Under the pieces are notes generated by a model. That model searched no databases, was not told where the DNA came from, and was given only the letters and a program-made list of their open reading frames with translations. Made by a program: the position numbers and the translations under genes. 64,000 bases of DNA from Paraglaciecola sp. T6c (lineage in GTDB: Bacteria; Pseudomonadota; Gammaproteobacteria; Enterobacterales; Alteromonadaceae): the NCBI RefSeq assembly GCF_000014225.1, contig NC_008228.1, positions 4,216,001-4,280,000 on the forward strand. Direction: 5' to 3'. Position 1 is the first letter of the stretch. Every line of letters begins with the position of its first letter. This document shows positions 10,986 to 21,096 of the stretch, in pieces.

Positions 10986-12307
10986 CGCTGACCTCCTTGC
11001 TTAGCTACCAGAGTGTTTACCGCTTTTACGAATAAGTCGCCGCGTTGCTGATAGTTTTTAAACATATCCAAGCTAGCGCAAGCAGGTGACAGCAACACGG
11101 TCGCGTCGCCCTCTGCTAACGTAGCAGCCAATTGCACTGCATCGTCTAAGGTTGCAACCTGATGGCTGTTTGCCTTTAATTCAGCCAACTTAGGACCATC
11201 TTTACCTAGGGTAATTAACTCATTTACTTGTACGTTGAACCGCTCTTCCAGTGGCGAGAAATCAGCTCCTTTCCCGTCGCCACCCGCGATAAGGATCAAT
11301 TTGCCTTTACAGGTCGGTGATAGGCCATCGATGGCGGCAATAGTGGCGCCAACGTTGGTTGCTTTGGAATCATTTATCCAACGCACATGATGACTCACCG
11401 CCACGGTTTGACAGCGATGTGCCAGACCTGCAAAGCTGGTTGCTGCAAGCTTAATGGCAGTAAGATCAATACCCGCCAACATCGCCATGGCAGTGGCAGC
11501 TTGAATATTGAGCATATTATGCTCGCCTACCAACATGCAGGCATGGCTATCAAGGAAGTCTTTACCGTCCAGTAAAATATGCGCGGTGTCTTTATTCCAG
11601 CTCAGGCCACGTTCGCTGCTACTCAAACCAAACATGACATCAGGATTAATCGTCATAGGCCATGTGGCAGCGTCGTCACGGTTACACACGCTGAATCGTG
11701 CATCGCGATATATCCGCAGTTTTGCGCGCTGATAGCTCAGCATATCTCCGTGGCGATCCAAATGATCATCACTGAGATTTAACATGCAAGCCACGTGAGG
11801 GCGCAAGGTATAGGTGGTTTCCAGCTGAAAGCTCGATAGCTCTAAAACAATAATGTCAGCGTCTTTTTCTAACAATTCGAGGGCAGGAATACCAATATTC
11901 CCCCCTAATAACGCTTTTTTACCTGCCGCTAAACACATCTCGTAGGCAAGTGTTGCCACCGTAGATTTACCATTAGAGCCGGTAACCGCTAATACAGGTG
12001 TATTGTTGAACATGGCGAACAGTTCGATGTCGCCAATTACCTGCACGCCCGCGTCAATGGCGGCATTGATGGCCGGTGTTTTCAAACTCAAACCTGGGCT
12101 GACTACCAGCATGTCTGCGGCGCACAAACGGGCGCTATCCAGTTCACCGAGAAACACAGGAACGGATACACTGACTTCCAAATCTGCACGGGTATCCACT
12201 GCGCTCACATTGGCACCTTTAGCGACTAAAAATCTCACGCAGGACAAACCGGTCAAACCGAGTCCAACTACGATGATATTTTTATTTGCTAATGGATTAG
12301 CAGCCAT
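10982..12307 (-). CDS. murD: UDP-MurNAc-L-alanine--D-glutamate ligase MurD
   Basis: The second Mur ligase, adding D-Glu. It begins KNIIVVGLGLTGLSCVRFL (Rossmann), has the ATP loop AVTGSNGKSTVATL, LELSSFQLETT, LNLSDDHLDRHG and WINDSKATNVGAT, all diagnostic of MurD. The length of 441 residues is normal. It overlaps ftsW by four bases and starts 15 bases after the mraY stop. Confidence 0.98.
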   Translation of the reverse strand: MAANPLANKNIIVVGLGLTGLSCVRFLVAKGANVSAVDTRADLEVSVSVPVFLGELDSARLCAADMLVVSPGLSLKTPAINAAIDAGVQVIGDIELFAMFNNTPVLAVTGSNGKSTVATLAYEMCLAAGKKALLGGNIGIPALELLEKDADIIVLELSSFQLETTYTLRPHVACMLNLSDDHLDRHGDMLSYQRAKLRIYRDARFSVCNRDDAATWPMTINPDVMFGLSSSERGLSWNKDTAHILLDGKDFLDSHACMLVGEHNMLNIQAATAMAMLAGIDLTAIKLAATSFAGLAHRCQTVAVSHHVRWINDSKATNVGATIAAIDGLSPTCKGKLILIAGGDGKGADFSPLEERFNVQVNELITLGKDGPKLAELKANSHQVATLDDAVQLAATLAEGDATVLLSPACASLDMFKNYQQRGDLFVKAVNTLVAKQGGQR

Positions 12308-12322
12308 TTAACGCAATATCCT

Positions 12323-13405
12323 TTAACGTAATTTCAAGGTGGCTAAGCCAACCAAGACTAAAATGATGGAGATGATCCAGAATCGCACGATAACGCGAGG
12401 CTCTGGCCAGCCTTTTAATTCATAGTGGTGGTGGATTGGCGCCATTCTGAAAATCCGTTGGCCGCGCAATTTAAATGATCCCACCTGCAAAATAACTGAG
12501 AGCGTTTCCACCACAAATACGCCGCCCATGATCACCAGTACGATTTCTTGACGCACTAACACAGCGATGATCCCTAGCGTGCCGCCAAGTGCCAGTGAGC
12601 CAACATCGCCCATGAACACCATGGCTGGGTAAGTGTTGAACCACAAAAAGCCAAGGCCCGCGCCGACAATGGCCGTGCATACAATCACCAGTTCACTGGT
12701 CAAGGGTAAATACGGAATATTCAGGTAAGCGGAAAAGTTAATGTTACCTGTGGTGTAAGCAAAAATCGCGAATGCACCAGCCACTAGCACAGTAGGCACG
12801 ATAGCTAAGCCATCTAAACCGTCAGTTAGATTGACCGCATTACTGGTGCCGACAATCACAAAATAAGTCATCACAACGAAGAACATGCCCATTTGCGGCA
12901 TCACATCTTTGAAAAATGGCACGAGCAAGGCAGTTTCAGCTGGGTCTTGCTGGCTGGCGTATAAATACAAGGCGACACCAATAGCAATAACCGACTGCCA
13001 AAAATACTTCCAGCGCGCAATCAAGCCTTTCGGGTCTTTACGCACGACCTTACGGTAGTCATCAATAAAGCCGATAATGCCGTAACCGACAACGACACTT
13101 AACGTGACCCAAACATAGCGATTGGTTAAGTCTGCCCATAACAGTACACTTACCACAATCGCCGCCAAAATCAGTAAGCCACCCATAGTAGGTGTGCCTG
13201 ATTTGGCCAGATGAGATTGAGGGCCGTCATCACGCACCGTTTGACCAATTTGCATGGTTTGCAACCAACGGATCATCCGCGGGCCAATTAAAACGGCGAT
13301 TAACAGGGCCGTTAGCGTGCTCAAAATGGCACGAAGCGTCAGATACGAGAAGACCCTAAAGCTTGGCTCAAACTGTTGTAGCCAATCGGCCAGTAGCATC
13401 AACAT
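12323..13405 (-). CDS. mraY: Phospho-MurNAc-pentapeptide transferase MraY
   Basis: An integral membrane enzyme that links phospho-MurNAc-pentapeptide to undecaprenyl phosphate, giving lipid I. Ten predicted TM segments; signatures are the cytosolic [28 protein letters not shown] (catalytic Asp pair), [26 protein letters not shown] and the HHH motif in [11 protein letters not shown]. The length of 360 residues matches E. coli MraY. It overlaps murF by seven bases. Confidence 0.98.
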   Translation of the reverse strand: MLMLLADWLQQFEPSFRVFSYLTLRAILSTLTALLIAVLIGPRMIRWLQTMQIGQTVRDDGPQSHLAKSGTPTMGGLLILAAIVVSVLLWADLTNRYVWVTLSVVVGYGIIGFIDDYRKVVRKDPKGLIARWKYFWQSVIAIGVALYLYASQQDPAETALLVPFFKDVMPQMGMFFVVMTYFVIVGTSNAVNLTDGLDGLAIVPTVLVAGAFAIFAYTTGNINFSAYLNIPYLPLTSELVIVCTAIVGAGLGFLWFNTYPAMVFMGDVGSLALGGTLGIIAVLVRQEIVLVIMGGVFVVETLSVILQVGSFKLRGQRIFRMAPIHHHYELKGWPEPRVIVRFWIISIILVLVGLATLKLR

Positions 13406-14814
13406 GCCATTAGCTCCCTAAAGCGTTCAAACTTTCCCACGGGGGATGCCTCCAAAGCTTCCACTACCAACTCCATACGCGCACTACGGGAGCCCTTTAC
13501 TAAAATGCTGATATCTCGTTTCTCCGCTGCTAAATGCTCGGCTAATGCCGCGACTAATTTGTCTTTATCACTAAAATGGTAACCGCTCTTTTGATACACA
13601 TCGCTGGCGCTTTGACTGAGCACGCCAAGAGTGTACAAGTCGTCTATGCCCTTTTCTTTGGCATATTCCCCTACTTGCTGATGATAAAAGCGTGCTCGCT
13701 CTCCTAGTTCAGCCATATCGCCTAGCACTAGAATTTTGCGCCCAGCAAAGCTGCCAAGTAAATCAATGGCTGCGTTTACAGAGGCCACGTTAGCGTTGTA
13801 TGTGTCATCAAGTACTTTAACTTGACCGCTTAGCTGCTTAACTTGTAAGCGACCACTTACTTGTGCCATGTACTGCAACCCAGCTTGCACATCTTGTAAG
13901 TTAGCACCTACTTCTATCGCCAATGCAGCAGAAACTAAGGCATTGCTGACGTTATGAATACCAGGCAAAGGCAAAGTGATGGACACCTTACCGATGGGCG
14001 TGACCATCAGAAAGTCTGCGCAACCACTTAAACCAAGTACGACATCCTGTGCGTAATAGTCGGCTTCACCTTGGGTCGAAAAACGCTGATTACGTAGATG
14101 TTCATACTTACCGTGCCAGAACGCGTAGAATTGGCTGTCGGCGTTGAAAATAGCTAGCCCGTCTTTTCCTAACCCTTTGAAAATTTCACTTTTAGCGCGT
14201 GCCACACCTAATAAGCTACCGAATCCTTCAAGGTGGGCAGCAGCAGCGTTAACGATTGTAGCCACATCTGGCTTTACCAACTCAGTGGTATAAGCAATTT
14301 CCCCAAGATGGTTAGCACCTAACTCAACCACGGCGAACTCGTGCTGCGCTTCAAGACGCAATAAGGTAAGAGGCACACCAATATCGTTGTTGAAATTGCC
14401 CTTCGTGGCGAGCACTTTACCGCGCCGAGATAAAATAGCAGCAACCATTTCTTTGACTGTGGTTTTGCCACTGCTACCGGTTATAGCCACCGTCTTTGGT
14501 GCTACCTCACGCTTTACTGCCTGTCCCAATAGTCCCAGAGCGGCTTTGGTATCACTAACTAATATTTGGGCTAACGGGGTCTCCACTTGACGGCTAACAA
14601 CTACCGCTATTGCCCCACTTGTTTGAGCCTGTTCGATAAATTTATGGCCATCGAAATTTGGTCCGCTCAAGGCAATAAATAAATCATCTGAATTTATATG
14701 ACGCGTGTCAGTGCTGACACCCTGAATTATGGCGTCTTCAGCAATACTGTTTTCACTGCGAATAATTTCGCCCTGCACTTGCTGCGCAATCCACGCCAAT
14801 GAAACCGGGATCAT
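13399..14814 (-). CDS. murF: UDP-MurNAc-tripeptide--D-alanyl-D-alanine ligase MurF
   Basis: Adds the D-Ala-D-Ala made by Ddl to the muropeptide. The ATP loop is [19 protein letters not shown]; also visible are [26 protein letters not shown] and [12 protein letters not shown], typical of MurF. It has 471 residues. The ATG overlaps the murE stop by four bases, so translation is coupled. Confidence 0.98.
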   Translation of the reverse strand: MIPVSLAWIAQQVQGEIIRSENSIAEDAIIQGVSTDTRHINSDDLFIALSGPNFDGHKFIEQAQTSGAIAVVVSRQVETPLAQILVSDTKAALGLLGQAVKREVAPKTVAITGSSGKTTVKEMVAAILSRRGKVLATKGNFNNDIGVPLTLLRLEAQHEFAVVELGANHLGEIAYTTELVKPDVATIVNAAAAHLEGFGSLLGVARAKSEIFKGLGKDGLAIFNADSQFYAFWHGKYEHLRNQRFSTQGEADYYAQDVVLGLSGCADFLMVTPIGKVSITLPLPGIHNVSNALVSAALAIEVGANLQDVQAGLQYMAQVSGRLQVKQLSGQVKVLDDTYNANVASVNAAIDLLGSFAGRKILVLGDMAELGERARFYHQQVGEYAKEKGIDDLYTLGVLSQSASDVYQKSGYHFSDKDKLVAALAEHLAAEKRDISILVKGSRSARMELVVEALEASPVGKFERFRELMAC

Positions 14815-16403
14815 GTGATGTTCCTCTCAAACATTTGTTGTACGTATTCACGCTCGTCGTAAGCAACCGTTTGGTTGCCAATAATTTGGTAATCTTCGTG
14901 GCCTTTACCTGCCACTAAAATGATGTCATTCGCTGTCGCGTTCAATACGGCTTGTTCAATAGCCGCCTTGCGGTCAAGTACCACCTGCACTTTTTCTGGG
15001 TGTACACAGCCACTTAGAATATCGGTAGCAATCGCGGTGGGATCTTCCGAACGACTGTTGTCATTGGTAATGGTCATGTCATCTGCGTAGGTTTCAGCGA
15101 CCTCTCCCATCAAAGAGCGTTTACCTGTGTCTCTGTCGCCACCGCACCCAAAAATAACCGACAAACGCCCTTGGCTATGTTGGCGAAGCGCCACTAACGC
15201 TTGCTTTAAGGCATCTGGCGTATGGGCGTAATCTACTACCACGGTAGGCGAGTTGTCCCCACCAAAACGCTCCATGCGACCGGTGACCGGCACCAACAAA
15301 TGCGCATGCTTAGCGATATCATTTAGCGACTCACCTAGGCATAACTGACTCGCTATTGCAGCCAGTGCGTTAAAAATGTTAAAGCGCCCTAGTAGAGACA
15401 ATTGAATGTCACATTCACCCCATGAGCTCACCAATTTAAATCGGCACCCTTGGTTCGAATACACGACATCCTTGGCTAAACATTGATGCTCAGCGTCCGT
15501 TAGCATTAAGCTCTCGTCAGCGATCCCGTAAATAACAGGCGTTACCGCTGAAGGTAATTGCGCCAGCCAATGCTTGCTCTCAATTTCATTCCCGTTGAGT
15601 ACCGCGAATCTTAGCTCAGGTTGCTTCAATAACTCGCGTTTAGCTTGGGCGTAGGCTTGCATAGTGCCGTGATAATCGAGGTGGTCTCGCGTTAAGTTCG
15701 TCAACACAGCCACATCTGTTTTAAGCGCAGCAACGCGTTGTTGTACTAATGCATGAGAAGACACTTCAAGGGCGACTTGTTTAACCTGATCTTGTGCAAA
15801 TTGCGCCATCAATTTATGCATGCTGATAGCGTCTGGCGTGGTGTTCGCCGTTTCATTATGCGATGCGCATGCCCCTGATTGGTCAATCACACCCGAGCCT
15901 AATGTGCCAATTGACGCGGCGCGCTTGTTAAGTAGCGCTGCCAATTGACTGGTTAATTGTACTGTCGATGTCTTGCCGTTGGTGCCCGTCACGCCAATCA
16001 CTTGTATGGACTTGGCTGGGTAACCATAAAATGCAGCCGCAAGTGCGGATAACTGAGCAGATAAGTCATAAAAGCTGATGATTAACGATTGCTCGCGCAT
16101 ACTCGTATGCCCGTGCTCTGCTTGGGTTTCGCACTCGGCTATGATGACCTTTGCGCCTAAGCTAATCGCTTGAGGAATGAAATCTCGCCCGTCACGTACA
16201 TGGCCTTTGAGCGCAATAAATGCACTGTGAATAGCCACATCACGGCTATCAAGCACCAAAGATTCAATCGTAATGTCCCCGGCCTGAATACCAAATTCTA
16301 ACAGTAGCGGTTTTATACTCTGCGCTGTTTTTGAATGAGCCCGCTTTAATTGAGCTTGCTTTAATTGAGCTTGGTTAGTTTGCACTTGTTTGCTATCCAG
16401 CAT
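14811..16403 (-). CDS. murE: UDP-MurNAc-dipeptide--meso-diaminopimelate ligase MurE
   Basis: Adds the third stem residue, probably meso-DAP. The ATP loop is GVTGTNGKTSTVQL, with HETANTTPDA, VSSHALVQQRV, TNLTRDHLDYHG and VDYAHTPDALKQ. The DAP-specificity motif, usually DNPR, reads DNSRSEDP, so Pro is replaced but the DAP-contacting Arg remains. The start at 16403 has GGGAG six bases upstream and overlaps ftsI by 11; a longer form from 16448 has no ribosome site. The first 30 residues contain a repeated AQLKQAQLKRAH low-complexity stretch encoded by a 15-bp DNA repeat, making the protein longer (about 530) than E. coli MurE (495). Confidence 0.95.
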   Translation of the reverse strand: MLDSKQVQTNQAQLKQAQLKRAHSKTAQSIKPLLLEFGIQAGDITIESLVLDSRDVAIHSAFIALKGHVRDGRDFIPQAISLGAKVIIAECETQAEHGHTSMREQSLIISFYDLSAQLSALAAAFYGYPAKSIQVIGVTGTNGKTSTVQLTSQLAALLNKRAASIGTLGSGVIDQSGACASHNETANTTPDAISMHKLMAQFAQDQVKQVALEVSSHALVQQRVAALKTDVAVLTNLTRDHLDYHGTMQAYAQAKRELLKQPELRFAVLNGNEIESKHWLAQLPSAVTPVIYGIADESLMLTDAEHQCLAKDVVYSNQGCRFKLVSSWGECDIQLSLLGRFNIFNALAAIASQLCLGESLNDIAKHAHLLVPVTGRMERFGGDNSPTVVVDYAHTPDALKQALVALRQHSQGRLSVIFGCGGDRDTGKRSLMGEVAETYADDMTITNDNSRSEDPTAIATDILSGCVHPEKVQVVLDRKAAIEQAVLNATANDIILVAGKGHEDYQIIGNQTVAYDEREYVQQMFERNIT

Positions 16404-18153
16404 GAGACGCTCCCGTAATTGAGGCCAGTGAAGACACTGATTTGTCATCGGGGGGAACGTTTAACATTTGCAAACTATTAGACATAATTTTTGAGAACAC
16501 AGGCGCTGCGGTATCACCCGCATAATATAAGTCACCGCGGGGTTCGTTGATCAGTACCACTACCGCAAGTTGCGGGTCAGATACAGGCGCCACACCAGCG
16601 AAAATACTGACGTACTCTTCGCCGTAACCACCAGCGACCGCTTTTCGACTGGTGCCCGTTTTGCCTGCTACGCGATAACCAGGAACACGCGCTTTCGTGC
16701 CTGAGCCGCCTTCATTGACAACACTTTCCATCATGGTCAGTACTTCATGAGCGATGTCCTCGCTGAGTACTCGCTCTTCGGGCGCTTTTTGCTCACTCTT
16801 TATCACGCTAAGCGGGCGTTTAATGCCGCCACTGCCCAATACACTATACATTCTGGCTAGCTGGGCTGTGGTCACCGACAAGCCATAACCAAATGATAAG
16901 GTGGATAATTCAAACTCTGACCAGCGGCTGCGATCGTGAAATATACCGCTACTTTCACCAATAAGGTTCGAGCCTGTGTCGCTCATTAACCCCATGTTGT
17001 AATACTGATCTATCAAGAATTGCTTTGGCACAGATAAAGCCAACTTTGAGGTGCCCATATTACTCGATTTACGAATGATCCCGGTTAAATCCAACTCACC
17101 GTAGTTACGAGAATCTCGCACCATGCTGCCGCCCACGCGCATCCAACCAGGTGAGGTATCAATAACGCTGTCCATTTCTACTGAGCCAAATTCCAATGCG
17201 CTAAGCACCGCAATAGGCTTAATCGATGAGCCGGGCTCAAAAGCATCTGTAATCGCGCGATTACGAATCCTGTGACCAGAAACGCCGCTACGATTATTCG
17301 GGTTATAAGACGGGTTATTAACCATGGCCAGTATCTCGCCAGTTTGCACATCAACCACCACGGCTGAAGCGGAAGTGGCTTTGTAATACTGCACGGCTTT
17401 TTTCAATTCTTTGTAGGCAAAGGCCTGAATACGCTGGTCAATCGTCAACTGAATATCTTTTGGCTCTTCACCGGCTTCTTGCTCTAAAATTTCCACCTGA
17501 CGGCCTTTGCCATCACGACGAATTTTACGACTGCCGGGGGCTCCCTTCAGCCATTCGTTATATAACTTTTCGATACCCTCGATGCCCTGATCGTCAACAT
17601 TGGTGAAACCAATTAGCTGTGCAGACACTTCTCCTGTTGGGTAATAGCGACGAGACTCGTCTCGCAAATACACCCCACTGATTGAAAGCTGATCCACATA
17701 ATCAGCCATCGCGGGTGAAACTTGACGTTGAATGTACACAAAACGCTTTTTCGGATTTTTCACGCGTGAAACGAGCTTGGTGTAATCTTGACCTAACACG
17801 TCAGCGAGCGCCTGCCAGCGGCGCTTGTCATTTAATGAACCGTTTTCAACGATGGTTTTCGGGTCAGCCCAAATGGCTCTTACTGGCACACTTACCGCCA
17901 AATTCTGGCCGTTTCTATCGGTTATTAAACCTCTATGCACCGGCATATTTTGTGTGCGTAATGTGCGGTTATCCCCTTGCTTAATCAGCAAGTCAGGGTC
18001 AATAACTTGAATGTAAACTGCCCGCGCTGATAGCCCAACAAACACCAACATAATCACGCCTATCACGAGCAAATAGCGCCACTGCAAAGCAGTAGGGGCG
18101 ACATTTTGCTTCGCTTGCTGATTACGTTTTTTGTTGGTGCTAACTCGGCTCAT
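16393..18153 (-). CDS. ftsI: Septal transpeptidase FtsI (PBP3)
   Basis: A class B penicillin-binding protein that crosslinks septal peptidoglycan together with FtsW. One N-terminal TM (about 24-46, WRYLLVIGVIMLVFVGLSARA), a PBP dimerisation domain with RGLITDRNGQNLAVSVPV, and a transpeptidase domain containing the active-site tetrad SSIK in EPGSSIKPIAVL, the SSN triad in RKSSNMGTSKLAL, and KTGTSRKAV. The length is 586 residues. It starts on ATGA shared with the ftsL stop and ends inside murE. Confidence 0.98.
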   Translation of the reverse strand: MSRVSTNKKRNQQAKQNVAPTALQWRYLLVIGVIMLVFVGLSARAVYIQVIDPDLLIKQGDNRTLRTQNMPVHRGLITDRNGQNLAVSVPVRAIWADPKTIVENGSLNDKRRWQALADVLGQDYTKLVSRVKNPKKRFVYIQRQVSPAMADYVDQLSISGVYLRDESRRYYPTGEVSAQLIGFTNVDDQGIEGIEKLYNEWLKGAPGSRKIRRDGKGRQVEILEQEAGEEPKDIQLTIDQRIQAFAYKELKKAVQYYKATSASAVVVDVQTGEILAMVNNPSYNPNNRSGVSGHRIRNRAITDAFEPGSSIKPIAVLSALEFGSVEMDSVIDTSPGWMRVGGSMVRDSRNYGELDLTGIIRKSSNMGTSKLALSVPKQFLIDQYYNMGLMSDTGSNLIGESSGIFHDRSRWSEFELSTLSFGYGLSVTTAQLARMYSVLGSGGIKRPLSVIKSEQKAPEERVLSEDIAHEVLTMMESVVNEGGSGTKARVPGYRVAGKTGTSRKAVAGGYGEEYVSIFAGVAPVSDPQLAVVVLINEPRGDLYYAGDTAAPVFSKIMSNSLQMLNVPPDDKSVSSLASITGASHAG

Positions 18154-18470
18154 TTTATTCTCACCACCACTTCTTCATCAGCTTGCGGACGGCGCATGCC
18201 TAATTGCTTAGACACCAAATTCTCAATACGATTATGTTCGGTTAACGCGCTTTGCTCTAAAATCAGATTTCGCCATTGGACATCTAGCTGATCTTTCTTT
18301 TGCATCAGGCGCTCAAGTGCAATCGACGCCTGGCGATTATGGTGTGCACTCAAGATAACGGCACCCGCGCTAACTAACAGTGACAAAAACAACAAAACCC
18401 GCACGGGATGGCGGGCTAGGTCAGCAAGCAGAAAGCCGACGAGTTTGAAGTTAGTTTCTTGGGTACTCAT
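18150..18470 (-). CDS. ftsL: Cell division protein FtsL
   Basis: A small bitopic divisome scaffold that pairs with FtsB and FtsQ. It has 106 residues: a short cytosolic start, one TM at about 23-43 ([18 protein letters not shown]), then a periplasmic coiled coil ([23 protein letters not shown], here only described as heptads rich in L and Q). Sequence is weakly conserved in the family, so position between rsmH and ftsI is the main support. It overlaps both neighbours by four bases. Confidence 0.95.
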   Translation of the reverse strand: MSTQETNFKLVGFLLADLARHPVRVLLFLSLLVSAGAVILSAHHNRQASIALERLMQKKDQLDVQWRNLILEQSALTEHNRIENLVSKQLGMRRPQADEEVVVRIK

Positions 18471-19402
18471 AATTTTTCGGCAACCCTGAGAACCGAACTG
18501 CGGGCACGGACATTTCGAGACAACTCATCACTTGAGGGTTTTATGGCTTTGCCTATGGCTTTCATGGCTTTATGAGAATCTATTTCAGCCTGCATAATGG
18601 GTAAACCATGGGGAACTTGAAGACCGCGACTTTGCTCTCGAATAAAGCGTTTTACTAGTCTGTCTTCCAATGAATGAAAGCTGATCACAGACAAGCGTCC
18701 ACCAGAATTCAAGCTATTTAACGCGGCTTTCAAACCCGTGCGAATTTCATCCAATTCACTGTTGATATAAATACGAATACCTTGAAAACTGCGCGTTGCT
18801 GGATGCTTGAACTTGTCTTTAACGGGGACCGCCAAATCGATAATTTCGGCCAATTGCGCCGTGGTGGTTATTGGTGCTTCTTGACGTGCGTTAACAATAC
18901 CGTGAGCAATACGTTTACCAAATTTTTCTTCACCAAATTCTTTGATGACCTGTGCAATATCTTGCTCTTCAGCATGGGCTAACCACTGGGCAGCACTTTG
19001 CCCTTTAGTTGGATTCATGCGCATGTCTAATGGCCCTTCACGCATAAAACTGAAGCCTCGCTCCGGCTCGTCTAGCTGGGGTGAAGACACGCCCAAATCC
19101 ATCAAAATACCGTCTACTTTGCCGTGCAGTTCAAGGGAGGTAAGCACGTCTTCCATTTCTGAAAAGTTACAATGATGTATACTGAAACGTGCATCATCCG
19201 CCAGCGCTTTAGCCGCTTCAATCGCTGAAGGGTCACGGTCAAGGGCAATCAAGCGTCCATTTGGCGATAACTGAGATAATATCTGCTTAGTGTGACCACC
19301 ACGCCCAAATGTGGCATCCAGATAGACACCGTCGGGTTTAATCGCTAACCCGTCAATGGATTCTTGCAGCAGTACAGATAGGTGTGATGGTTGCGTAGTC
19401 AT
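18467..19402 (-). CDS. rsmH: 16S rRNA (cytosine1402-N4)-methyltransferase RsmH (MraW)
   Basis: An SAM-dependent enzyme methylating C1402 in the ribosomal P site. It begins [19 protein letters not shown], has the SAM loop [40 protein letters not shown] and the C-terminal [13 protein letters not shown]. The length of 311 residues is normal. The start ATG shares one base with the mraZ stop (TAATG). Confidence 0.99.
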   Translation of the reverse strand: MTTQPSHLSVLLQESIDGLAIKPDGVYLDATFGRGGHTKQILSQLSPNGRLIALDRDPSAIEAAKALADDARFSIHHCNFSEMEDVLTSLELHGKVDGILMDLGVSSPQLDEPERGFSFMREGPLDMRMNPTKGQSAAQWLAHAEEQDIAQVIKEFGEEKFGKRIAHGIVNARQEAPITTTAQLAEIIDLAVPVKDKFKHPATRSFQGIRIYINSELDEIRTGLKAALNSLNSGGRLSVISFHSLEDRLVKRFIREQSRGLQVPHGLPIMQAEIDSHKAMKAIGKAIKPSSDELSRNVRARSSVLRVAEKL

Positions 19403-19860
19403 TAGAGTGAGAAATCCTGCAAGCGCTCAGTTAATTCAAAGGCTGCTTCTTGCTCAGTCGCAACATCTTGTTGTATTTGTTGTTGCCAGACACTGTGATC
19501 CCAAATTTCGAATTTGTTCAATTGGCCTACCAACATAATTTGTTTATCTAAATGAGCATGCTCGCGCAGCGGCGCAGTCAATAAAAAGCGACCGCTCTTA
19601 TCCATCTCCCCTTCGGTTGCATAACCGAGCAGTAAACGCTGTAATCTGCGCTCATGGGGATTCATACTGGATAGGCGCGAAAGTTTAAGCTCAATTTCTT
19701 CCCATTCAGGAAGTGGGTAAAGCAGCAAGCAAGGTTGCTGGGTGTCAATAGTACACACCAGTTGCCCCTGACAATCATCCAGCAAAGACTGACGATACTT
19801 CGTTGGTATCGTTACCCGTCCTTTTACGTCAAGATTGATTGCGTTAGCGCCGCGGAACAT
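19402..19860 (-). CDS. mraZ: Transcriptional regulator MraZ
   Basis: A DNA-binding ring protein of the AbrB-like fold that represses its own operon. It has two tandem SpoVT/AbrB-type halves: [23 protein letters not shown] at the start and [20 protein letters not shown] in the second half, carrying the DxxGR motif in each. The length of 152 residues is standard. It is the first gene of the dcw operon. A matching operator lies 65-90 bases upstream. Confidence 0.98.
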   Translation of the reverse strand: MFRGANAINLDVKGRVTIPTKYRQSLLDDCQGQLVCTIDTQQPCLLLYPLPEWEEIELKLSRLSSMNPHERRLQRLLLGYATEGEMDKSGRFLLTAPLREHAHLDKQIMLVGQLNKFEIWDHSVWQQQIQQDVATEQEAAFELTERLQDFSL

Positions 19861-19924
19861 TTCCTAGCCTTTTTTATAATTCGTTACTGATTTAGAACCA
19901 TTTCTCACTAAATATGAGTTTTTG

Positions 19925-19950
19925 ATCCACTTTTTGCCACTTTTACCCAC
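19925..19950 (-). promoter_or_regulatory. MraZ operator (three 10-bp-spaced repeats)
   Basis: Read on the minus strand, GTGG occurs three times exactly ten bases apart (CCAC at 19947-19950, 19937-19940, 19927-19930 on the plus strand), with A-rich spacers. This is the layout of known MraZ boxes (TGGGN repeats with 5-base spacers). It lies just downstream of the predicted promoter, in the 5' leader, consistent with autorepression. Confidence 0.85.
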
Positions 19951-19957
19951 GATGCAC

Positions 19958-19987
19958 AGTTTAGGTACCTCATGTCCATCATGTCAA
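19958..19987 (-). promoter_or_regulatory. Predicted promoter of the mra/dcw operon
   Basis: On the minus strand TTGACA (19982-19987) is followed after 18 bases by TAAACT (19958-19963). The -35 box is consensus. Transcription would begin about 90 bases before the mraZ ATG, placing the MraZ repeats in the first 30 transcribed bases. The rest of the intergenic space up to about 20260 is AT-rich and holds no supported gene. Confidence 0.7.
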
Positions 19988-20268
19988 GGGATAAAACAGG
20001 CAATTTGACGATGCCCCAAGCCAGAGAAATCAAGGCGTTGGCTGAAGTGACTGATATGTGAAAGGAATTACTAAAAGTGACGCATTTTGGCATCACCGAA
20101 GGCAAATAAATCTCACTACTCGTTTGCGAAGGCAGGTAAGACGGCGGATTTTTAATCAGTCAGGGAAGGAAGTCACACACAAAAAGGGGTAAATATGTAA
20201 ATAAAATGGGTTAAATTTGAAAATAAATAATATTATAATATATATGTACATAAGAAACTGTCCGACGT

Positions 20269-20298
20269 TGGTGATTGAACCACGTGTTTGCTTATAAT
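20269..20298 (+). promoter_or_regulatory. Candidate promoter and operator of the galactose-oxidation operon
   Basis: A perfect TATAAT is at 20293-20298, 30 bases ahead of the preferred SDR start. Just upstream is a small inverted repeat, TGGT-N6-ACCA (20269-20282), overlapping the expected -35 zone. FadR-type GntR regulators often bind TGGT/ACCA half-sites, although usually with shorter spacing. The link to the GntR protein in this operon is inference. Confidence 0.45.
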
Positions 20299-20328
20299 GA
20301 CAGCCCTATCAATATCAATGAGTTAGTT

Positions 20329-21096
20329 ATGTCCAATTACGCTACTTACCCAAGCCTGAAAGGCAAAGTTATTCTTATAACCGGCGGTGCTACTGGTATC
20401 GGTGCGGTTATGGTAGAAGCGTTTATGCGCCAACAAGCCCGAGTCCTTTTTGTTGATGTGCAAGAAGAAGCTGCTCATGCATTGTGCAGCAAATTGCATG
20501 CAGAGCTGGGTGCAGCCCCCATTTTCAAGAACTTAGATACAACGCATATAGACGAACTACAGGCCTTTATAAGCTCAATTGGACACAGTCACGGGCGGTT
20601 AGACGTGTTAATTAACAATGTCGCCAATGACACACGCCACTCACCTCTTGATATCGACCAGCAAGGTTGGCGCGACTGTATGGCTGTAAACCTCGACTCG
20701 ACGTTTTTTGCTTGTCAAAGCGCGATCCGCCTAATGCGCGACAAACGTACCGGCAATATTATTAATATGAGCTCTATCAATGTGCTGATTGGACCAAAAC
20801 AAATGCCCGGTTACGTAGCGGCTAAATCGGCGTTAAACGGTTTGAGTAAATCCTTGGCCAATCAATACGGCGAATATGGCATACGAGTTAATACTATATT
20901 ACCCGGCTGGGTGGCCACTGACCGTCAGCTCGCTCTTTGGTTGACGCCAGAAGCAGATAAGGAATGGCAAAAATCCGTTGCCCTGCGCGGCAGCCTTGAA
21001 CCCATACATGTGGCTAATATGGCGCTATTTTTAGCAGCAGAGGACAGCGCAATGATTACTGGCCAGCAGTTTGTCATTGACGCAGGGCGAACCTGA
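20329..21096 (+). CDS. SDR family oxidoreductase, probable sugar (galactose) dehydrogenase
   Basis: A classical short-chain dehydrogenase of about 255 residues. The NAD(P) loop is LITGGATGIG; VLINNVAND carries the NNAG-like motif; the catalytic residues are in INMSS and YVAAKSAL (Ser, Tyr-x-x-x-Lys). The C terminus GQQFVIDAGRT is typical. The start is taken at ATG 20329 because a TATAAT lies inside the longer TTG reading. The next genes encode a 2-dehydro-3-deoxygalactonokinase and an SMP-30 lactonase, so it probably oxidises D-galactose (or a related aldose) to the lactone, the first step of the De Ley-Doudoroff route. Substrate is inferred from context only. Confidence 0.85.
   Translation: MSNYATYPSLKGKVILITGGATGIGAVMVEAFMRQQARVLFVDVQEEAAHALCSKLHAELGAAPIFKNLDTTHIDELQAFISSIGHSHGRLDVLINNVANDTRHSPLDIDQQGWRDCMAVNLDSTFFACQSAIRLMRDKRTGNIINMSSINVLIGPKQMPGYVAAKSALNGLSKSLANQYGEYGIRVNTILPGWVATDRQLALWLTPEADKEWQKSVALRGSLEPIHVANMALFLAAEDSAMITGQQFVIDAGRT

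Noticed and set aside
19908-20105. 65-codon minus-strand frame upstream of mraZ
   Set aside because: It covers the predicted mra promoter and MraZ repeats and has no ribosome site or family resemblance.
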